Positions 1 to 8,601 of a DNA stretch of 23,757 nt are shown in pieces. The DNA comes from Virgibacillus_P tibetensis (GTDB lineage Bacteria; Bacillota; Bacilli; Bacillales; Amphibacillaceae): positions 1 to 23,757 of the forward strand of contig NZ_JARZFX010000026.1 of assembly GCF_036026595.1 (NCBI RefSeq). Reading direction: 5' to 3'. The notes under the pieces were generated by a model that was given only the letters and a program-made list of their open reading frames with translations, ran no database searches and was not told where the DNA came from. The position numbers and the translations under genes are program-made. Within the stretch, counting starts at the first letter, position 1. Every line of letters begins with the position of its first letter.

Positions 1-348
1 AAAGACCGATGATTGGAACCATTTTTAAGTTGTTTCGGCTAGTTATGTCCCAGCCTCATTAATATTCTGCTTAAAGTCGATTTTCACATATTAAATCTAT
101 GTTTTTGAGTAGTGATAAATCTAACTATAAATACAGCGCCAAAGTATTAGCTTGGGATTAGCAATAAAATAGTTATAAAATAAAAACGTTTGTTATTTAC
201 AAGATAACTATAACTAGTGTTACTCTGTTATTTGGTATGTTATTTACCATACATTCACACATAAATTAAATAAAAACGTTTTATATTGAACTCAGAGGAT
301 TTGCTTCTTGAAATTTCAACAAAAGAACTCTCTTAGTAAGGTGGCGGT
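1..348. other. AT-rich gene-free stretch downstream of rqcP
   Basis: No open reading frame with a credible start and ribosome binding site is visible on either strand. The stretch holds a 14-nt direct repeat, AAATAAAAACGTTT, at 178-191 and 268-281 (90 bp apart), a small hairpin with arms GTATG/CATAC at 235-252, and the palindrome TTGAAATTTCAA near 308-319. In B. subtilis yabP follows yabO closely, so yabP would be expected here on the minus strand. It is either further to the left or absent. I see no clear U-tract terminator for the yabM-yabN-rqcP operon. Confidence 0.6.
39..57 (-). repeat. Short 'GAGGCTGGGACATAACTAG' motif, possible dispersed repeat
   Basis: Read on the minus strand these bases are GAGGCTGGGACATAACTAG. 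I recall closely similar 'ggctgggacataa' motifs recurring in intergenic DNA of Firmicutes. That is memory, not a search, and the element boundaries cannot be set from one copy. No other copy was noticed in this window. Confidence 0.3.
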
Positions 349-603
349 TCAGGCTTTCTCTTCTTTAATTACACTATATAATGTCTCTGCTTCGTCTTTT
401 TTAACTGTTTCTCTTAAATCATTTACTTGAATCGTTACCCGTTTTTGACCAAATTTAATAACCATTTCGTCCCCTCTGGATACAACAGTAGAAGCTTTTG
501 CCTGATTGCCGTTAATCGTAATACGCCCTTGGTCTGCTACTTCTTTTGCCATTGTTCGTCGTTTAATTAAGCGTGATACCTTCAAGAATTTATCTAAACG
601 CAA
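349..603 (-). CDS. rqcP: RqcP/YabO, S4-domain ribosome-associated quality control factor
   Basis: Small S4-type RNA-binding protein of 84 residues. In B. subtilis, RqcP (YabO) binds stalled 50S subunits with RqcH and supports alanine tailing of incomplete chains. The S4 fold is read from MRLDKFLKVSRLIKRR at the N-terminus, then VADQGRITINGNQAK and a GDEM segment, nearly the same as the family. The family start corresponds to a TTG at 601-603, with AGAGAG about 8 nt upstream. A GTG at 610-612 that overlaps the yabN stop is the alternative and would add three residues. The gene lies five bases after yabN, so it is almost surely translated from the same message. B. subtilis YabO is about 86 residues, so the length fits. 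Confidence 0.93.
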   Translation of the reverse strand: MRLDKFLKVSRLIKRRTMAKEVADQGRITINGNQAKASTVVSRGDEMVIKFGQKRVTIQVNDLRETVKKDEAETLYSVIKEEKA

Positions 604-608
604 TTCTA

Positions 609-2057
609 TCACTCTCTTTCCTTTGCTTGATTCCACAGATCATCCATCTCTTCTAAGGATGTTGTTTTTAGCTCTTTCTGTTGCTCGCTTAACTGATCTT
701 CAATATAAAAGAAGCGAGTCATAAATTTTTGATTTGTCCGATTTAATGCGACTTCCGGGTTTATTTTATAATACCTTGATATATTGGCCAGTACAAATAG
801 TACATCTCCTAATTCTTTTTCTATCTCCAACTTGTCTTCCGTTTGGATAGCCTCCTTTACTTCGAGAAGCTCTTCATCCAACTTTCCCCATATATCACTC
901 GCATTCTCCCAGCCGAATCCTACCTTAGCTGCTTTTTTCTGTAGCTTGTATGCTTTTGACAGTGATGGCAGCTGCTTAGGGACACCATCCAAGATCGATT
1001 TACGTTTTGTTCCTTTTTCCTCCTTCTTTAGCTCGTCCCAGTTTTTATACACATCGTCGACAGATTCTACAGATGTATTGGCAAATACATGCGGATGCCG
1101 ATGAATCATTTTCGCTGTAATCGTACGAATGATGTCATCTACTGTAAAATACCCATTATCCTCACCAATTTGGCTGTGCAGCATTACTTGGAGGAGAACA
1201 TCACCCAGCTCTTCGACAATATTTTCGTCATCCTCATTATCAATCGCATCAATTAACTCATACACTTCTTCTATCGCATACTCTCGTAAGGTCTCATGTG
1301 TTTGCACTTGATCCCATGGACATCCATTGGGCCCTCTTAATGTTGCGATAACATCTCTTAACCGGTTGAACGTATGATTTAAAAGAGTTGACGGCGCTGG
1401 AGGTACATAAACACTTGTTAAGTTACTGATTTCAATAGAATGATCAAGCTCTACTAATGGAACAGTCTTGATCACTTCGTTTTTACTGCCAGCTGCTTCC
1501 ACAATAGTTACCTCGTAATCAGCCGGCAAATCCTCGAGCAGCGCAAGCTTTACATTAGAAGCGATAAATCGATCGTACACTTGGCAGAAAATAATATGAT
1601 AGCGATATTCAAGCATACTTCGGTCAAAGGAGGTACCATCAATAAACTGAAATCCATCGATTGGGTCAATTTTTAATGCAGTAAACATATCATCCAAGTA
1701 GCTCTGACCACCTGCAATCTCCACTTCAATTTCATTTTGCTCTAATAAAAGCTGAACTGTTTTCTCAGCAAGCATCGGATGTCCTGGCACTGTATAAATT
1801 ACATGCTGCGATTTCGCTTTCAAAAGCAGGCTATCTGCAATTCCTTGATACACATCCGAAAATTGCTCCTCTATTTCATAGTTCTCATCAAAGGATTCGA
1901 AGGTTATTCCTTCTAGTTGCAAAGATTGAATGACTGGATGGTCGATAGTTCTTGTGTAGACTATCTGTTTCGAGTCAGTTAGTTTTTTATAAATTCCAAG
2001 AGGCAGTTGATCTATATCACCTGCACCTAACCCTATTATATCTATTTTATAACTCAT
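609..2057 (-). CDS. yabN: YabN, tetrapyrrole-methylase-like / MazG nucleotide pyrophosphohydrolase fusion
   Basis: Two-part protein of 482 residues. Residues 1 to about 220 form a tetrapyrrole (SAM-dependent) methylase-like domain beginning IDIIGLGAGDIDQLPLG. From about 235 on there are two MazG units: NGCPWDQVQTHETLREY, then EEVYELIDAI with VEELGDVLLQV, and a second EELLEVKEAI with EKELGDVLFVLAN. MazG enzymes hydrolyse NTPs to NMP and pyrophosphate using acidic EExxE/ExxD metal ligands, which are present. The role of the methylase-like half is not established. The ATG has a strong GGGAGG site 9 nt upstream and starts 3 nt after yabM stops. B. subtilis YabN has about 489 residues with the same architecture. 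Confidence 0.93.
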   Translation of the reverse strand: MSYKIDIIGLGAGDIDQLPLGIYKKLTDSKQIVYTRTIDHPVIQSLQLEGITFESFDENYEIEEQFSDVYQGIADSLLLKAKSQHVIYTVPGHPMLAEKTVQLLLEQNEIEVEIAGGQSYLDDMFTALKIDPIDGFQFIDGTSFDRSMLEYRYHIIFCQVYDRFIASNVKLALLEDLPADYEVTIVEAAGSKNEVIKTVPLVELDHSIEISNLTSVYVPPAPSTLLNHTFNRLRDVIATLRGPNGCPWDQVQTHETLREYAIEEVYELIDAIDNEDDENIVEELGDVLLQVMLHSQIGEDNGYFTVDDIIRTITAKMIHRHPHVFANTSVESVDDVYKNWDELKKEEKGTKRKSILDGVPKQLPSLSKAYKLQKKAAKVGFGWENASDIWGKLDEELLEVKEAIQTEDKLEIEKELGDVLFVLANISRYYKINPEVALNRTNQKFMTRFFYIEDQLSEQQKELKTTSLEEMDDLWNQAKERE

Positions 2058-2060
2058 TTT

Positions 2061-3644
2061 TTAATTCCTCCCTTTATGTATCTTAATGAAGAATGGAGCC
2101 AAAGGTAACATTCTAAGTTCTTTCTCGGTAAATGCCTTCCACCTTAATAAGCAATACACATAGATTATTCCTCCTGTACTAACAATAAACAGGACATAAA
2201 GTAACAAAAGAACTCGTGATGTCACCCCAGCAAGTGAGAAAATATAATTCAATCCTATTAAATAGCTAATCATAGCTAGTGTAGCTTTACTAAGTGCCCA
2301 CCAATTTATTCGCCTGAAAAACTTCAACTGGGGCAATTTCCTTTTTAGCTCCATTAATACCACAACACATAACATGGATAAACTTAAAACTGTGGCAATT
2401 GCACTCCCCGTTATTCCCCAAATTGGAACCAATAGCTGATTAGAAATCCATTTTATAAAGAAAGCTATCATTATAAACCCTGCTGTCCGTTTAATATGTC
2501 CCAATCCTTGGAGGATGGAGGAAGCTGTGATAGCCATGGAACAAAGAAATATAGACAATACCAGTATTTGTAAGTTAACAGTTCCTTTATCATTTTGGAA
2601 TAATAATACATTAGCTTCTGGAAAAATGACAATTAATCCTATTGTTGCTCCGATCGCTAAATAGAAGCTGAATAACAATGTGCCCTGGATGTACTGGTAG
2701 AACGTTTCCGGATCGTTCTCTAATTTCTGTTTCGAAATGGTCGGAATTAGGGCTAATGCGAAAGCTGAACCCAAGACAGTTCCCAGTTGTATTAATGGCT
2801 GCCCACGATCGAACACACCTTTTGTTTCCATAGCTTCAAGGCTTGTTAAACCATAGTCCATCAAACTAGGGATCAAGGTGAAAGCATCAGCAAATTGAAT
2901 GACCAAAAGCACCATATGATTTAATGCAGCCACTATACCCAGGGTGAGTACCGTTCTTACATAGTAATTCCAAGGAATGTTAACTGTCTCTTTTGTATAG
3001 GGCTTCTTTTTTATAAAAAACACACTGAGAACAAGTACAGCCACAAAAGATCCAACAATCGATGCCATTGCTGCAGCCTGTCCAATTTTATAAATATCCT
3101 GCCCATGAATAACGATATATATAGCAGCAAAAATGATAATGAAAACACGTGCAAATTGCTCACCAACTTGGGAGATGGCTGTTGGCTTCATATAATAGTT
3201 CCCTTGAAATACGCCGCGCATTAAGGAGGTAAAAGGTACCAGCAGAAAAGCAAAAGAAGCAAAACGATAGGTATTTGCCAATCTAGCGTCACCTACCCAC
3301 ACAGCCAAGGAAGAAGCATTAAAGAACAAGAAGAGGAATAACGCCCCATTGAGGCCTAACAATATAATGAAAATTGGTATATAAAAACCTTTAAAGGAAA
3401 GTGTCTTACCTTCTTCCTTCATGTCTACACTCATTTTTGATATAGCGGATGGAAAGCCATATAAAGATAGTACCATCACCATACCAAGGATCGGATATAC
3501 CTGTTGATATATATAAAACCCGATATCCCCAGACATATTCTGTAAGGGAATCCGGTATCCGGCACTTAAGATCTTACTAATCAGACCTGCTAATGTTAGC
3601 AGTAAAGCGCCCTTCACCAGTTTATTTGTTTCATTCCCGCTCAT
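2061..3644 (-). CDS. yabM: YabM, SpoVB/MurJ-like polysaccharide or lipid-linked precursor exporter
   Basis: Integral membrane protein of 527 residues with about 14 hydrophobic segments along the whole chain. It has the MOP-superfamily N-terminus LVKGALLLTLAGLISKILSA, typical of the SpoVB/polysaccharide biosynthesis branch, and the internal motifs GFPSAISK and MRGVFQGNYYMKPTAISQ. Such proteins flip lipid-linked sugar precursors across the membrane. The substrate of YabM is inferred only from the family and could be a lipid II-like or polysaccharide intermediate. The ATG at 3644 follows AAAGGG with about 8 nt spacing. It is the first gene of a tight operon with yabN and rqcP. Confidence 0.88.
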   Translation of the reverse strand: MSGNETNKLVKGALLLTLAGLISKILSAGYRIPLQNMSGDIGFYIYQQVYPILGMVMVLSLYGFPSAISKMSVDMKEEGKTLSFKGFYIPIFIILLGLNGALFLFLFFNASSLAVWVGDARLANTYRFASFAFLLVPFTSLMRGVFQGNYYMKPTAISQVGEQFARVFIIIFAAIYIVIHGQDIYKIGQAAAMASIVGSFVAVLVLSVFFIKKKPYTKETVNIPWNYYVRTVLTLGIVAALNHMVLLVIQFADAFTLIPSLMDYGLTSLEAMETKGVFDRGQPLIQLGTVLGSAFALALIPTISKQKLENDPETFYQYIQGTLLFSFYLAIGATIGLIVIFPEANVLLFQNDKGTVNLQILVLSIFLCSMAITASSILQGLGHIKRTAGFIMIAFFIKWISNQLLVPIWGITGSAIATVLSLSMLCVVVLMELKRKLPQLKFFRRINWWALSKATLAMISYLIGLNYIFSLAGVTSRVLLLLYVLFIVSTGGIIYVYCLLRWKAFTEKELRMLPLAPFFIKIHKGRN

Positions 3645-3682
3645 GACAAACGCCCTTTTTTCTATAAACCAAATTTTATTTC

Positions 3683-3691
3683 ATTATAGCA
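3683..3691 (-). promoter_or_regulatory. Extended -10 SigA promoter for the yabM-yabN-rqcP operon
   Basis: On the minus strand this reads TGCTATAAT, a perfect extended -10 (TGnTATAAT), about 38 nt before the yabM start. The -35 region 16-17 bp upstream (CTGCAA) is a poor match, which an extended -10 can compensate for. The distance leaves a short leader. Confidence 0.6.
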
Positions 3692-3780
3692 TAGAGGGAT
3701 AACTTTGCAGGAATGCTAGAGCTATTGACTTCATAGTGTATTTAGCGTTGGAACAAGCGGGGATGAAGGCCCTAACTGGA

Positions 3781-3840
3781 GCGCTGGAGCTAGACGTGGC
3801 TGTTTAAGTGTAAGGATTAATTGCAGCCAAAAATTTCTTA
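3781..3840. repeat. 60-bp dispersed intergenic repeat, copy A
   Basis: This stretch beginning GCGCTGGAGCTAGACGTGGC is about 92% identical to 12723-12782 in the spoVG-glmU gap, with roughly three substitutions and two one-base indels. Both copies are in the same orientation and both sit near the terminator of a sporulation regulator gene (spoVT here, spoVG there). The reverse strand contains CTAGCTCCAGCGC, which I recall as recurring in Bacillaceae intergenic DNA. No coding capacity is visible. Confidence 0.8.
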
Positions 3841-3850
3841 TCTACGACTG

Positions 3851-3897
3851 AAAGAAGCTGCATCAAAAAGTTTTGCGCTTTTTGATGCAGCTTCTTT
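3851..3897 (-). terminator. Long hairpin terminator after spoVT
   Basis: Perfect inverted repeat with 20-bp arms (3851-3870 and 3878-3897) and a 7-nt loop, starting 10 bases past the spoVT stop. The transcribed strand lacks a long U-run right after the stem, but the arms contain AAAAAG/CTTTTT and end in UUCUUU. It is placed and built as a transcription terminator and could act in both directions. Confidence 0.8.
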
Positions 3898-3907
3898 TCA
3901 CTATTCA

Positions 3908-4444
3908 TTATTCCATCTGCTTGGCCAGAAAGCTTGCTGCGGTTTCAACACCTTTTTGCTCAACCTGGCTAAGTTTGTCTCCTTCACTTGAAAAAATCAT
4001 TACACAACCAATTGGATCGCCGTTTGCAATAATTGGGTTTATGCAATAGGAATTAACTTCCTGTTCATGTCCCTCTATAATTTCCACAGTGCCTGCTTCT
4101 GTTTCAAAGACCTGTGTACGACTTTCAATTGTTTTCGTTAACTTAGCACCAATGTTCTTATTTAAGTAGTCTTTTTTTGATTCTCCTGCAACAGCTATTA
4201 CCTCGTCACGATCACATATTATGACAGGTGATTGAAGAGAATCAAACAATGCTTCCGCATACTCTTTTGCAAAGTGACCTAATTCATTTATAGGGGAGTA
4301 TTTTTTTAAAATAACTTCGCCTTCTCTATCCACAAAAATTTCTAATGGGTCTCCTTCACGGATTCGTAATGTTCGTCTAATTTCTTTTGGGATGACTACT
4401 CTACCTAAATCATCAATTCGACGTACTATTCCTGTTGCTTTCAT
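3908..4444 (-). CDS. spoVT: SpoVT, AbrB-family stage V sporulation regulator
   Basis: Transcription factor of 178 residues acting in the forespore, where in B. subtilis SpoVT modulates SigG-dependent genes. Residues 1-50 are the AbrB-type swapped-hairpin DNA-binding domain, with the signature TGIVRRIDDLGRVVIPKEIR and RIREGDPLEIF. The rest is a GAF-like domain, with SLQSPVIICDRD and the segment DPIGCVMIFSSEGD. The length equals that of B. subtilis SpoVT. The ATG is fixed by the family N-terminus MKATGIVRRID. The ribosome site is modest (GAGG about 10-11 nt upstream). It is monocistronic, with its own promoter and a strong terminator hairpin. Confidence 0.95.
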   Translation of the reverse strand: MKATGIVRRIDDLGRVVIPKEIRRTLRIREGDPLEIFVDREGEVILKKYSPINELGHFAKEYAEALFDSLQSPVIICDRDEVIAVAGESKKDYLNKNIGAKLTKTIESRTQVFETEAGTVEIIEGHEQEVNSYCINPIIANGDPIGCVMIFSSEGDKLSQVEQKGVETAASFLAKQME

Positions 4445-4536
4445 TAGTAGGGAGCCTCACTTTCTATGATGATTGTTTTAATACTTTTCACTTTTCTTTT
4501 TCTATCTTGCCGTGAAAATAACTTCAGCTGTGGTTT

Positions 4537-4565
4537 TAGTATAAATCATCTGAAAATAACTATAC
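4537..4565 (-). promoter_or_regulatory. SigG-type (forespore) promoter of spoVT
   Basis: On the minus strand the -35 is GTATA (4561-4565), then 17 bp, then TATACTA (4537-4543). This matches the SigG pattern GHATR - 17/18 - CATWHTA except for the first base of the -10. In B. subtilis spoVT is SigG-dependent, which fits. The predicted leader is about 85 nt. Confidence 0.6.
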
Positions 4566-4609
4566 ATTACTCTTCCATTTTTTTTCGCTAATAAGTGGGT
4601 ATTATAAAT

Positions 4610-7600
4610 TTAACTCCTATTTACTTCAGCTAATTGGGTGATAAAATCTTTAACTACTTCATAGCGTTGATGGTGATTTTCGCGTTGCCATGTATAGGTG
4701 ATTTTTAATTTATTGTTCTCTGTCCCTAATTGAACACCACGACCAAAAGTATTAGCTAATGTAAATAATTTAGAGCCATCAACCTGCTGACTGCGCTTTT
4801 CATCTACCAGTATTTCTATTTTCTTATTCTTATCACTTATAGAGGCAACTCGCTCTTTTCTGGCGTACATTTTTAAAGAAGTAACCGTAAATAAATGCCC
4901 TACTTCTTCAGGGTAATCCCCGAATCTGTCAATCAATTCTTCTTGAAGGGACTCTATATCCTCGGCAGATTCAATAGTTTGAAATTGCTTATAGATATCA
5001 ATTTTTTGTTTCTCATCTTTAATATAAGTATCTGGTATATATGCATCCAGGTTTAATGCCAGTTCTGGTTCAAATGGCTTAATATCTTCGACCGGTTTCC
5101 CTGCCTTTCGAACATCTATAGCTTCTTTCAGCATTTGTGAATACATATCAAAGCCAACTGAATCAATGAACCCATGTTGTTGGGACCCTAGCAGGTTTCC
5201 TGCCCCGCGAATCGATAAATCCCGCATTGCGATTTTAAAACCGGATCCAAGTTCTGTAAACTCTTTAATTGCTTGAAGTCTTTTTTCTGCAACTTCTGTA
5301 AGTACTTTATCCTTCTTATAGGTGAAATAAGCGTATGCCACACGATTGGAGCGTCCAACCCGCCCCCTTAACTGATACAGCTGGCTAAGTCCCATACGAT
5401 CTGCGTCATTAACGATTAATGTATTTACATTGGGGATATCTACACCTGTTTCTATAATAGTAGTACTGACTAGAACGTCGTATTCTCCTTCTAAAAAGGC
5501 AAATATTACATTTTCCAATTCTGCCTCATTCATTTGTCCATGTGCTACTGCAATTCTGGCATCATCAACTAGCGTACCAAGCTCTCTGGCGACCTTATCG
5601 ATATTTTCCACCCGATTATAGAGGAAAAACACTTGCCCCCCGCGTGCCATTTCGCGTTCTATTGATTCTCTTATTAAAATAGGATTGTATTCCATTACAT
5701 ATGTTTGGATCGGGAACCTATTTTCCGGTGGTGTTTCAATAACGGATAGATCTCGAACACCCAGCATGGACATATGCAATGTACGTGGAATTGGCGTAGC
5801 TGTTAATGTAAGAACATCCACATTTGTTTTTAGTTGCTTGATTTTTTCTTTATGCTTAACACCAAATCGTTGTTCTTCATCCACAATGAGCAGGCCTAAG
5901 TCACGGTATTTCAGGTCTTTCGATAAGATGCGGTGGGTACCTATCACAAGATCAACTGTTCCTTTGCGTAAGCCTTCAATTGTTTCTGTCTGTTGTTTCT
6001 TTGTACGAAATCTGCTTAACAGACCAATTGTGATCGCATGCTCCTGGAAACGTTCCCTTATTGTCTCAAAATGCTGCTGGGCCAGTATGGTTGTCGGAAC
6101 TAAGATAGCAACTTGCTTGCCGTCAGCAATTGCTTTAAAGGCTGCGCGGATAGCCACCTCTGTTTTGCCATAACCAACATCTCCGCAAAGAAGCCGGTCC
6201 ATTGGCCGTTCCTTTTCCATATCCTCCTTTATTTCTTCAATACATCTGATTTGATCATCTGTCTCCTGATACTGGAAGGATGCTTCGAACTCCCGCTGCA
6301 TTTCAGTTTCCTTAGAAAAGGCATACCCTTTTTGCGCTTCCCTCTCTGCATATAACTTAATTAAATCATCTGCTATATCTTCAACAGAAGATTGAACCTT
6401 CCGTTTGACCTTCGTCCATTCTGCGCCTCCCAGTTTATAAAGGCGTGGCTCTTTTCCTTCTGATCCTACAAATTTTTGAACTAAATCAATCTGATCAATT
6501 GGTACAAAAAGCTTATCATCACCTGAATACTTAATTAGCATGTAATCCTTATGCAAATCACTTACTTCAAGTGTTTCAATACCTAAATATTTGCCGACTC
6601 CGTGATTGGCATGCACAACATAGTCACCGACTTTTAATTCCTGGTAGCTTTTGATACGTTCTGCATTGGAAACTTTCTGCTGCCTTCTCGGCCGTTTGGA
6701 TCTTTTTTTAAACAATTCATTCTCTGTAATAAGCACTAATTTATGCATAGGTAATTCGATGCCGCTCGTAATATTTCCGACTGCTATAGTCGGTTTATTA
6801 ACTGGCAGCACCAAGTTGCTGGTCATCCCAACTTCTATATCATAATCCAGGAATATAGAATGCATTTTTTCAGCCCGCTTTTCTGTAGGCGCTAATATTA
6901 CAACAGAGAAATCGCCTTTCCTCCACCTTTGTAGTTCATTTTTAAACAAGTGCATTTGTCCATGAAACTCTTGCATAGCGCGAGAAGATAGGTTAATTAT
7001 ATTTTGGGGCTGCGTATTGGGAATATGCCTTAAGAAAACGGATAAGTATAGCCGTTGTTGGTCGATTTTTTCCCATACAGTAATCCAGTCGAAGGAGAAT
7101 CTACTATTCCTTACCATTTGGTTGGATTCTAAGAGGCTGCTGTACCATTCCGCTTCCTCTGTGTCCAAGTTAGCAGCTGTTTCCTGAATACGACTCATTT
7201 CATCCATAACAATTAATCCATCAGATGGTAAATAATCTAATAAACTAGCAGGTTTATTATAAAGAAATCCAATATATTTATTCATTTCCTGAAAATGCTC
7301 CAGGTTTTTAAGACGATCTATATCATGTTCCATTACTTCCGAAAGTCGCTCTTTAGCTTCAGCGGTCTTTACTTCTTTTAATGAGTCATTCAATGCGTTT
7401 TCGAGACGATTTGCACCTGAAATTATGTCTTCTTCCGTCAATAACAGTTCTGTTGCAGGTCCGACAGTTACTTCTTTCATCTTTTCTAATGAACGCTGTG
7501 TTTCTGCGTTAAAATAACGTATAGAATCTATTTCTTCGTCAAATAATTCGATTCGGATCGGATGCTCTTCTGTAATTGGATATATATCTATAATTCCACC

Positions 7601-8131
7601 ACGCTGGCTAAACTCTCCCGGCGTTGTTACCATAGAAGCCCGTTCATATCCCATATCAATAAGGGAAGATAAATATGTAGCAACAGCTATATTCTCCCCC
7701 ATCGTGAATTGTAACTGGTATCTGTTCCAATAGCTAGGTGGAGGTAGTATTCGCTTTAACGCTGCCACCGGGGCTATCAATATACCTGATTTTTGGTTTG
7801 CCCATGCTGTTAAGGATTCAATCCGTTGACTTCTCAATTCTGGACTGGCAATCGCTATTTCAGAGGCTATCAATTCATTGACAGGGTATAAGTGAACATC
7901 TTCTTCACCGATAAATTCAGTTAGATCGTCATAAAGCTGTTGTGCTTGTACTAGTTGGTGTGTTATTAACAGTATAGGTTTATTAATAGACTCATTAATA
8001 ATCGAAACGAGCAGACTTCTTGCTGAACCGGATAGCCCAGCTACTAGCTGCTCTTTCATCCCACTGGAAATTCCACTTATAATTGATTGCATATCTTCCT
8101 TTGAACGTAAATAACTATTAATACCCTTCAT
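4610..8131 (-). CDS. mfd: Mfd, transcription-repair coupling factor
   Basis: ATP-driven DNA translocase of 1173 residues that displaces stalled RNA polymerase at lesions and recruits UvrA. The N-terminal third is UvrB-like (KEQLVAGLSGSARSLLV, LYPVNELIASE, TPGEFSQRGGIIDIYP). A CarD-like RNA polymerase interaction domain follows at about 490-560 (KVGDYVVHANHGVGKYLGIE). The RecG-like motor has Walker A CGDVGYGKTEVAIRAA, the DEEQ box in VDEEQRFGVKH, TATPIPRTL and STTIIETGVDIPN. The C-terminal regulatory domain ends near QLAEVNRS. The start was moved from an upstream in-frame codon to the ATG at 8131, which has GGGGGT upstream and matches the family N-terminus. B. subtilis Mfd is 1177 residues. 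Confidence 0.97.
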   Translation of the reverse strand: MKGINSYLRSKEDMQSIISGISSGMKEQLVAGLSGSARSLLVSIINESINKPILLITHQLVQAQQLYDDLTEFIGEEDVHLYPVNELIASEIAIASPELRSQRIESLTAWANQKSGILIAPVAALKRILPPPSYWNRYQLQFTMGENIAVATYLSSLIDMGYERASMVTTPGEFSQRGGIIDIYPITEEHPIRIELFDEEIDSIRYFNAETQRSLEKMKEVTVGPATELLLTEEDIISGANRLENALNDSLKEVKTAEAKERLSEVMEHDIDRLKNLEHFQEMNKYIGFLYNKPASLLDYLPSDGLIVMDEMSRIQETAANLDTEEAEWYSSLLESNQMVRNSRFSFDWITVWEKIDQQRLYLSVFLRHIPNTQPQNIINLSSRAMQEFHGQMHLFKNELQRWRKGDFSVVILAPTEKRAEKMHSIFLDYDIEVGMTSNLVLPVNKPTIAVGNITSGIELPMHKLVLITENELFKKRSKRPRRQQKVSNAERIKSYQELKVGDYVVHANHGVGKYLGIETLEVSDLHKDYMLIKYSGDDKLFVPIDQIDLVQKFVGSEGKEPRLYKLGGAEWTKVKRKVQSSVEDIADDLIKLYAEREAQKGYAFSKETEMQREFEASFQYQETDDQIRCIEEIKEDMEKERPMDRLLCGDVGYGKTEVAIRAAFKAIADGKQVAILVPTTILAQQHFETIRERFQEHAITIGLLSRFRTKKQQTETIEGLRKGTVDLVIGTHRILSKDLKYRDLGLLIVDEEQRFGVKHKEKIKQLKTNVDVLTLTATPIPRTLHMSMLGVRDLSVIETPPENRFPIQTYVMEYNPILIRESIEREMARGGQVFFLYNRVENIDKVARELGTLVDDARIAVAHGQMNEAELENVIFAFLEGEYDVLVSTTIIETGVDIPNVNTLIVNDADRMGLSQLYQLRGRVGRSNRVAYAYFTYKKDKVLTEVAEKRLQAIKEFTELGSGFKIAMRDLSIRGAGNLLGSQQHGFIDSVGFDMYSQMLKEAIDVRKAGKPVEDIKPFEPELALNLDAYIPDTYIKDEKQKIDIYKQFQTIESAEDIESLQEELIDRFGDYPEEVGHLFTVTSLKMYARKERVASISDKNKKIEILVDEKRSQQVDGSKLFTLANTFGRGVQLGTENNKLKITYTWQRENHHQRYEVVKDFITQLAEVNRS

Positions 8132-8207
8132 TATTAACCCCCGCTGACAGTACATGTATAAGCGCAAAAATGCCTTGGCTGTATAACCAAAGCTTTTCTT
8201 GCTTATT

Positions 8208-8438
8208 CTATTGTATAAAAAAGTCTAGTTCATGATAGTGCGGATGATGTCCCAAAGTCTCTTCACAGTTTTCACAAATTGCATGAATATGAACATCACC
8301 ATTGTCTTTATAATTTATCATTTCTTCTTTTTCCCTCATGGTTAATTGATCGAATCCCAACATGGAAGTGTCAATAACTTGTTGTTCCAGCTTTCCAATT
8401 TCATGTCCGCAGTGCCTGCATTTATAGACAATAGACAT
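8208..8438 (-). CDS. fin: Fin (YabK), anti-SigF factor
   Basis: Small zinc-ribbon-like protein of 76 residues. In B. subtilis Fin is made under SigF in the forespore and antagonises SigF, helping the switch to SigG. The protein keeps CRHCG (CxxC) near the N-terminus, the block LGFDQLTMREKEEMINY, NGDVHIHAICENCEE (second CxxC) and the tail PHYHELDFFIQ, all characteristic of the family. Length is the same as in B. subtilis. The ATG has GAGGAGG about 8 nt upstream. The gene sits directly before mfd, with only a short gap. A SigF-type promoter lies just upstream. Confidence 0.93.
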   Translation of the reverse strand: MSIVYKCRHCGHEIGKLEQQVIDTSMLGFDQLTMREKEEMINYKDNGDVHIHAICENCEETLGHHPHYHELDFFIQ

Positions 8439-8476
8439 ATGATAAACCTCCTCGAATAAACCTCAACTATATAGAA

Positions 8477-8505
8477 AGTTTATCCGAAAATCATCCGTAT
8501 TATAC
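8477..8505 (-). promoter_or_regulatory. SigF-type promoter of fin
   Basis: On the minus strand: GTATA (8501-8505), exactly 15 bp, then GGATAAACT (8477-8485). This fits the SigF/SigG-class consensus GYWTA - 15 - GGnRAnAnT well and stands 38 bp before the fin ATG. In B. subtilis fin is transcribed by SigF, so this would be the negative-feedback promoter. Confidence 0.75.
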
Positions 8506-8601
8506 AGGCTAAAAACCGATTACTAGTTAATCTGTATAGATCTGGTCGTTGATTACTTAGCCTGCATTTACAGTATCATTGTAAGTTACCATATGATCAG
8601 T

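Noticed and set aside
178..281. Direct repeat AAATAAAAACGTTT as a CRISPR or iteron array
   Set aside because: There are only two copies, of 14 nt, in very AT-rich DNA. This is not enough for an array or an origin.
5685..6173. Plus-strand open frame of 162 codons inside mfd
   Set aside because: It is opposite the conserved helicase motifs of mfd. Composition and lack of a start context mark it as a shadow.
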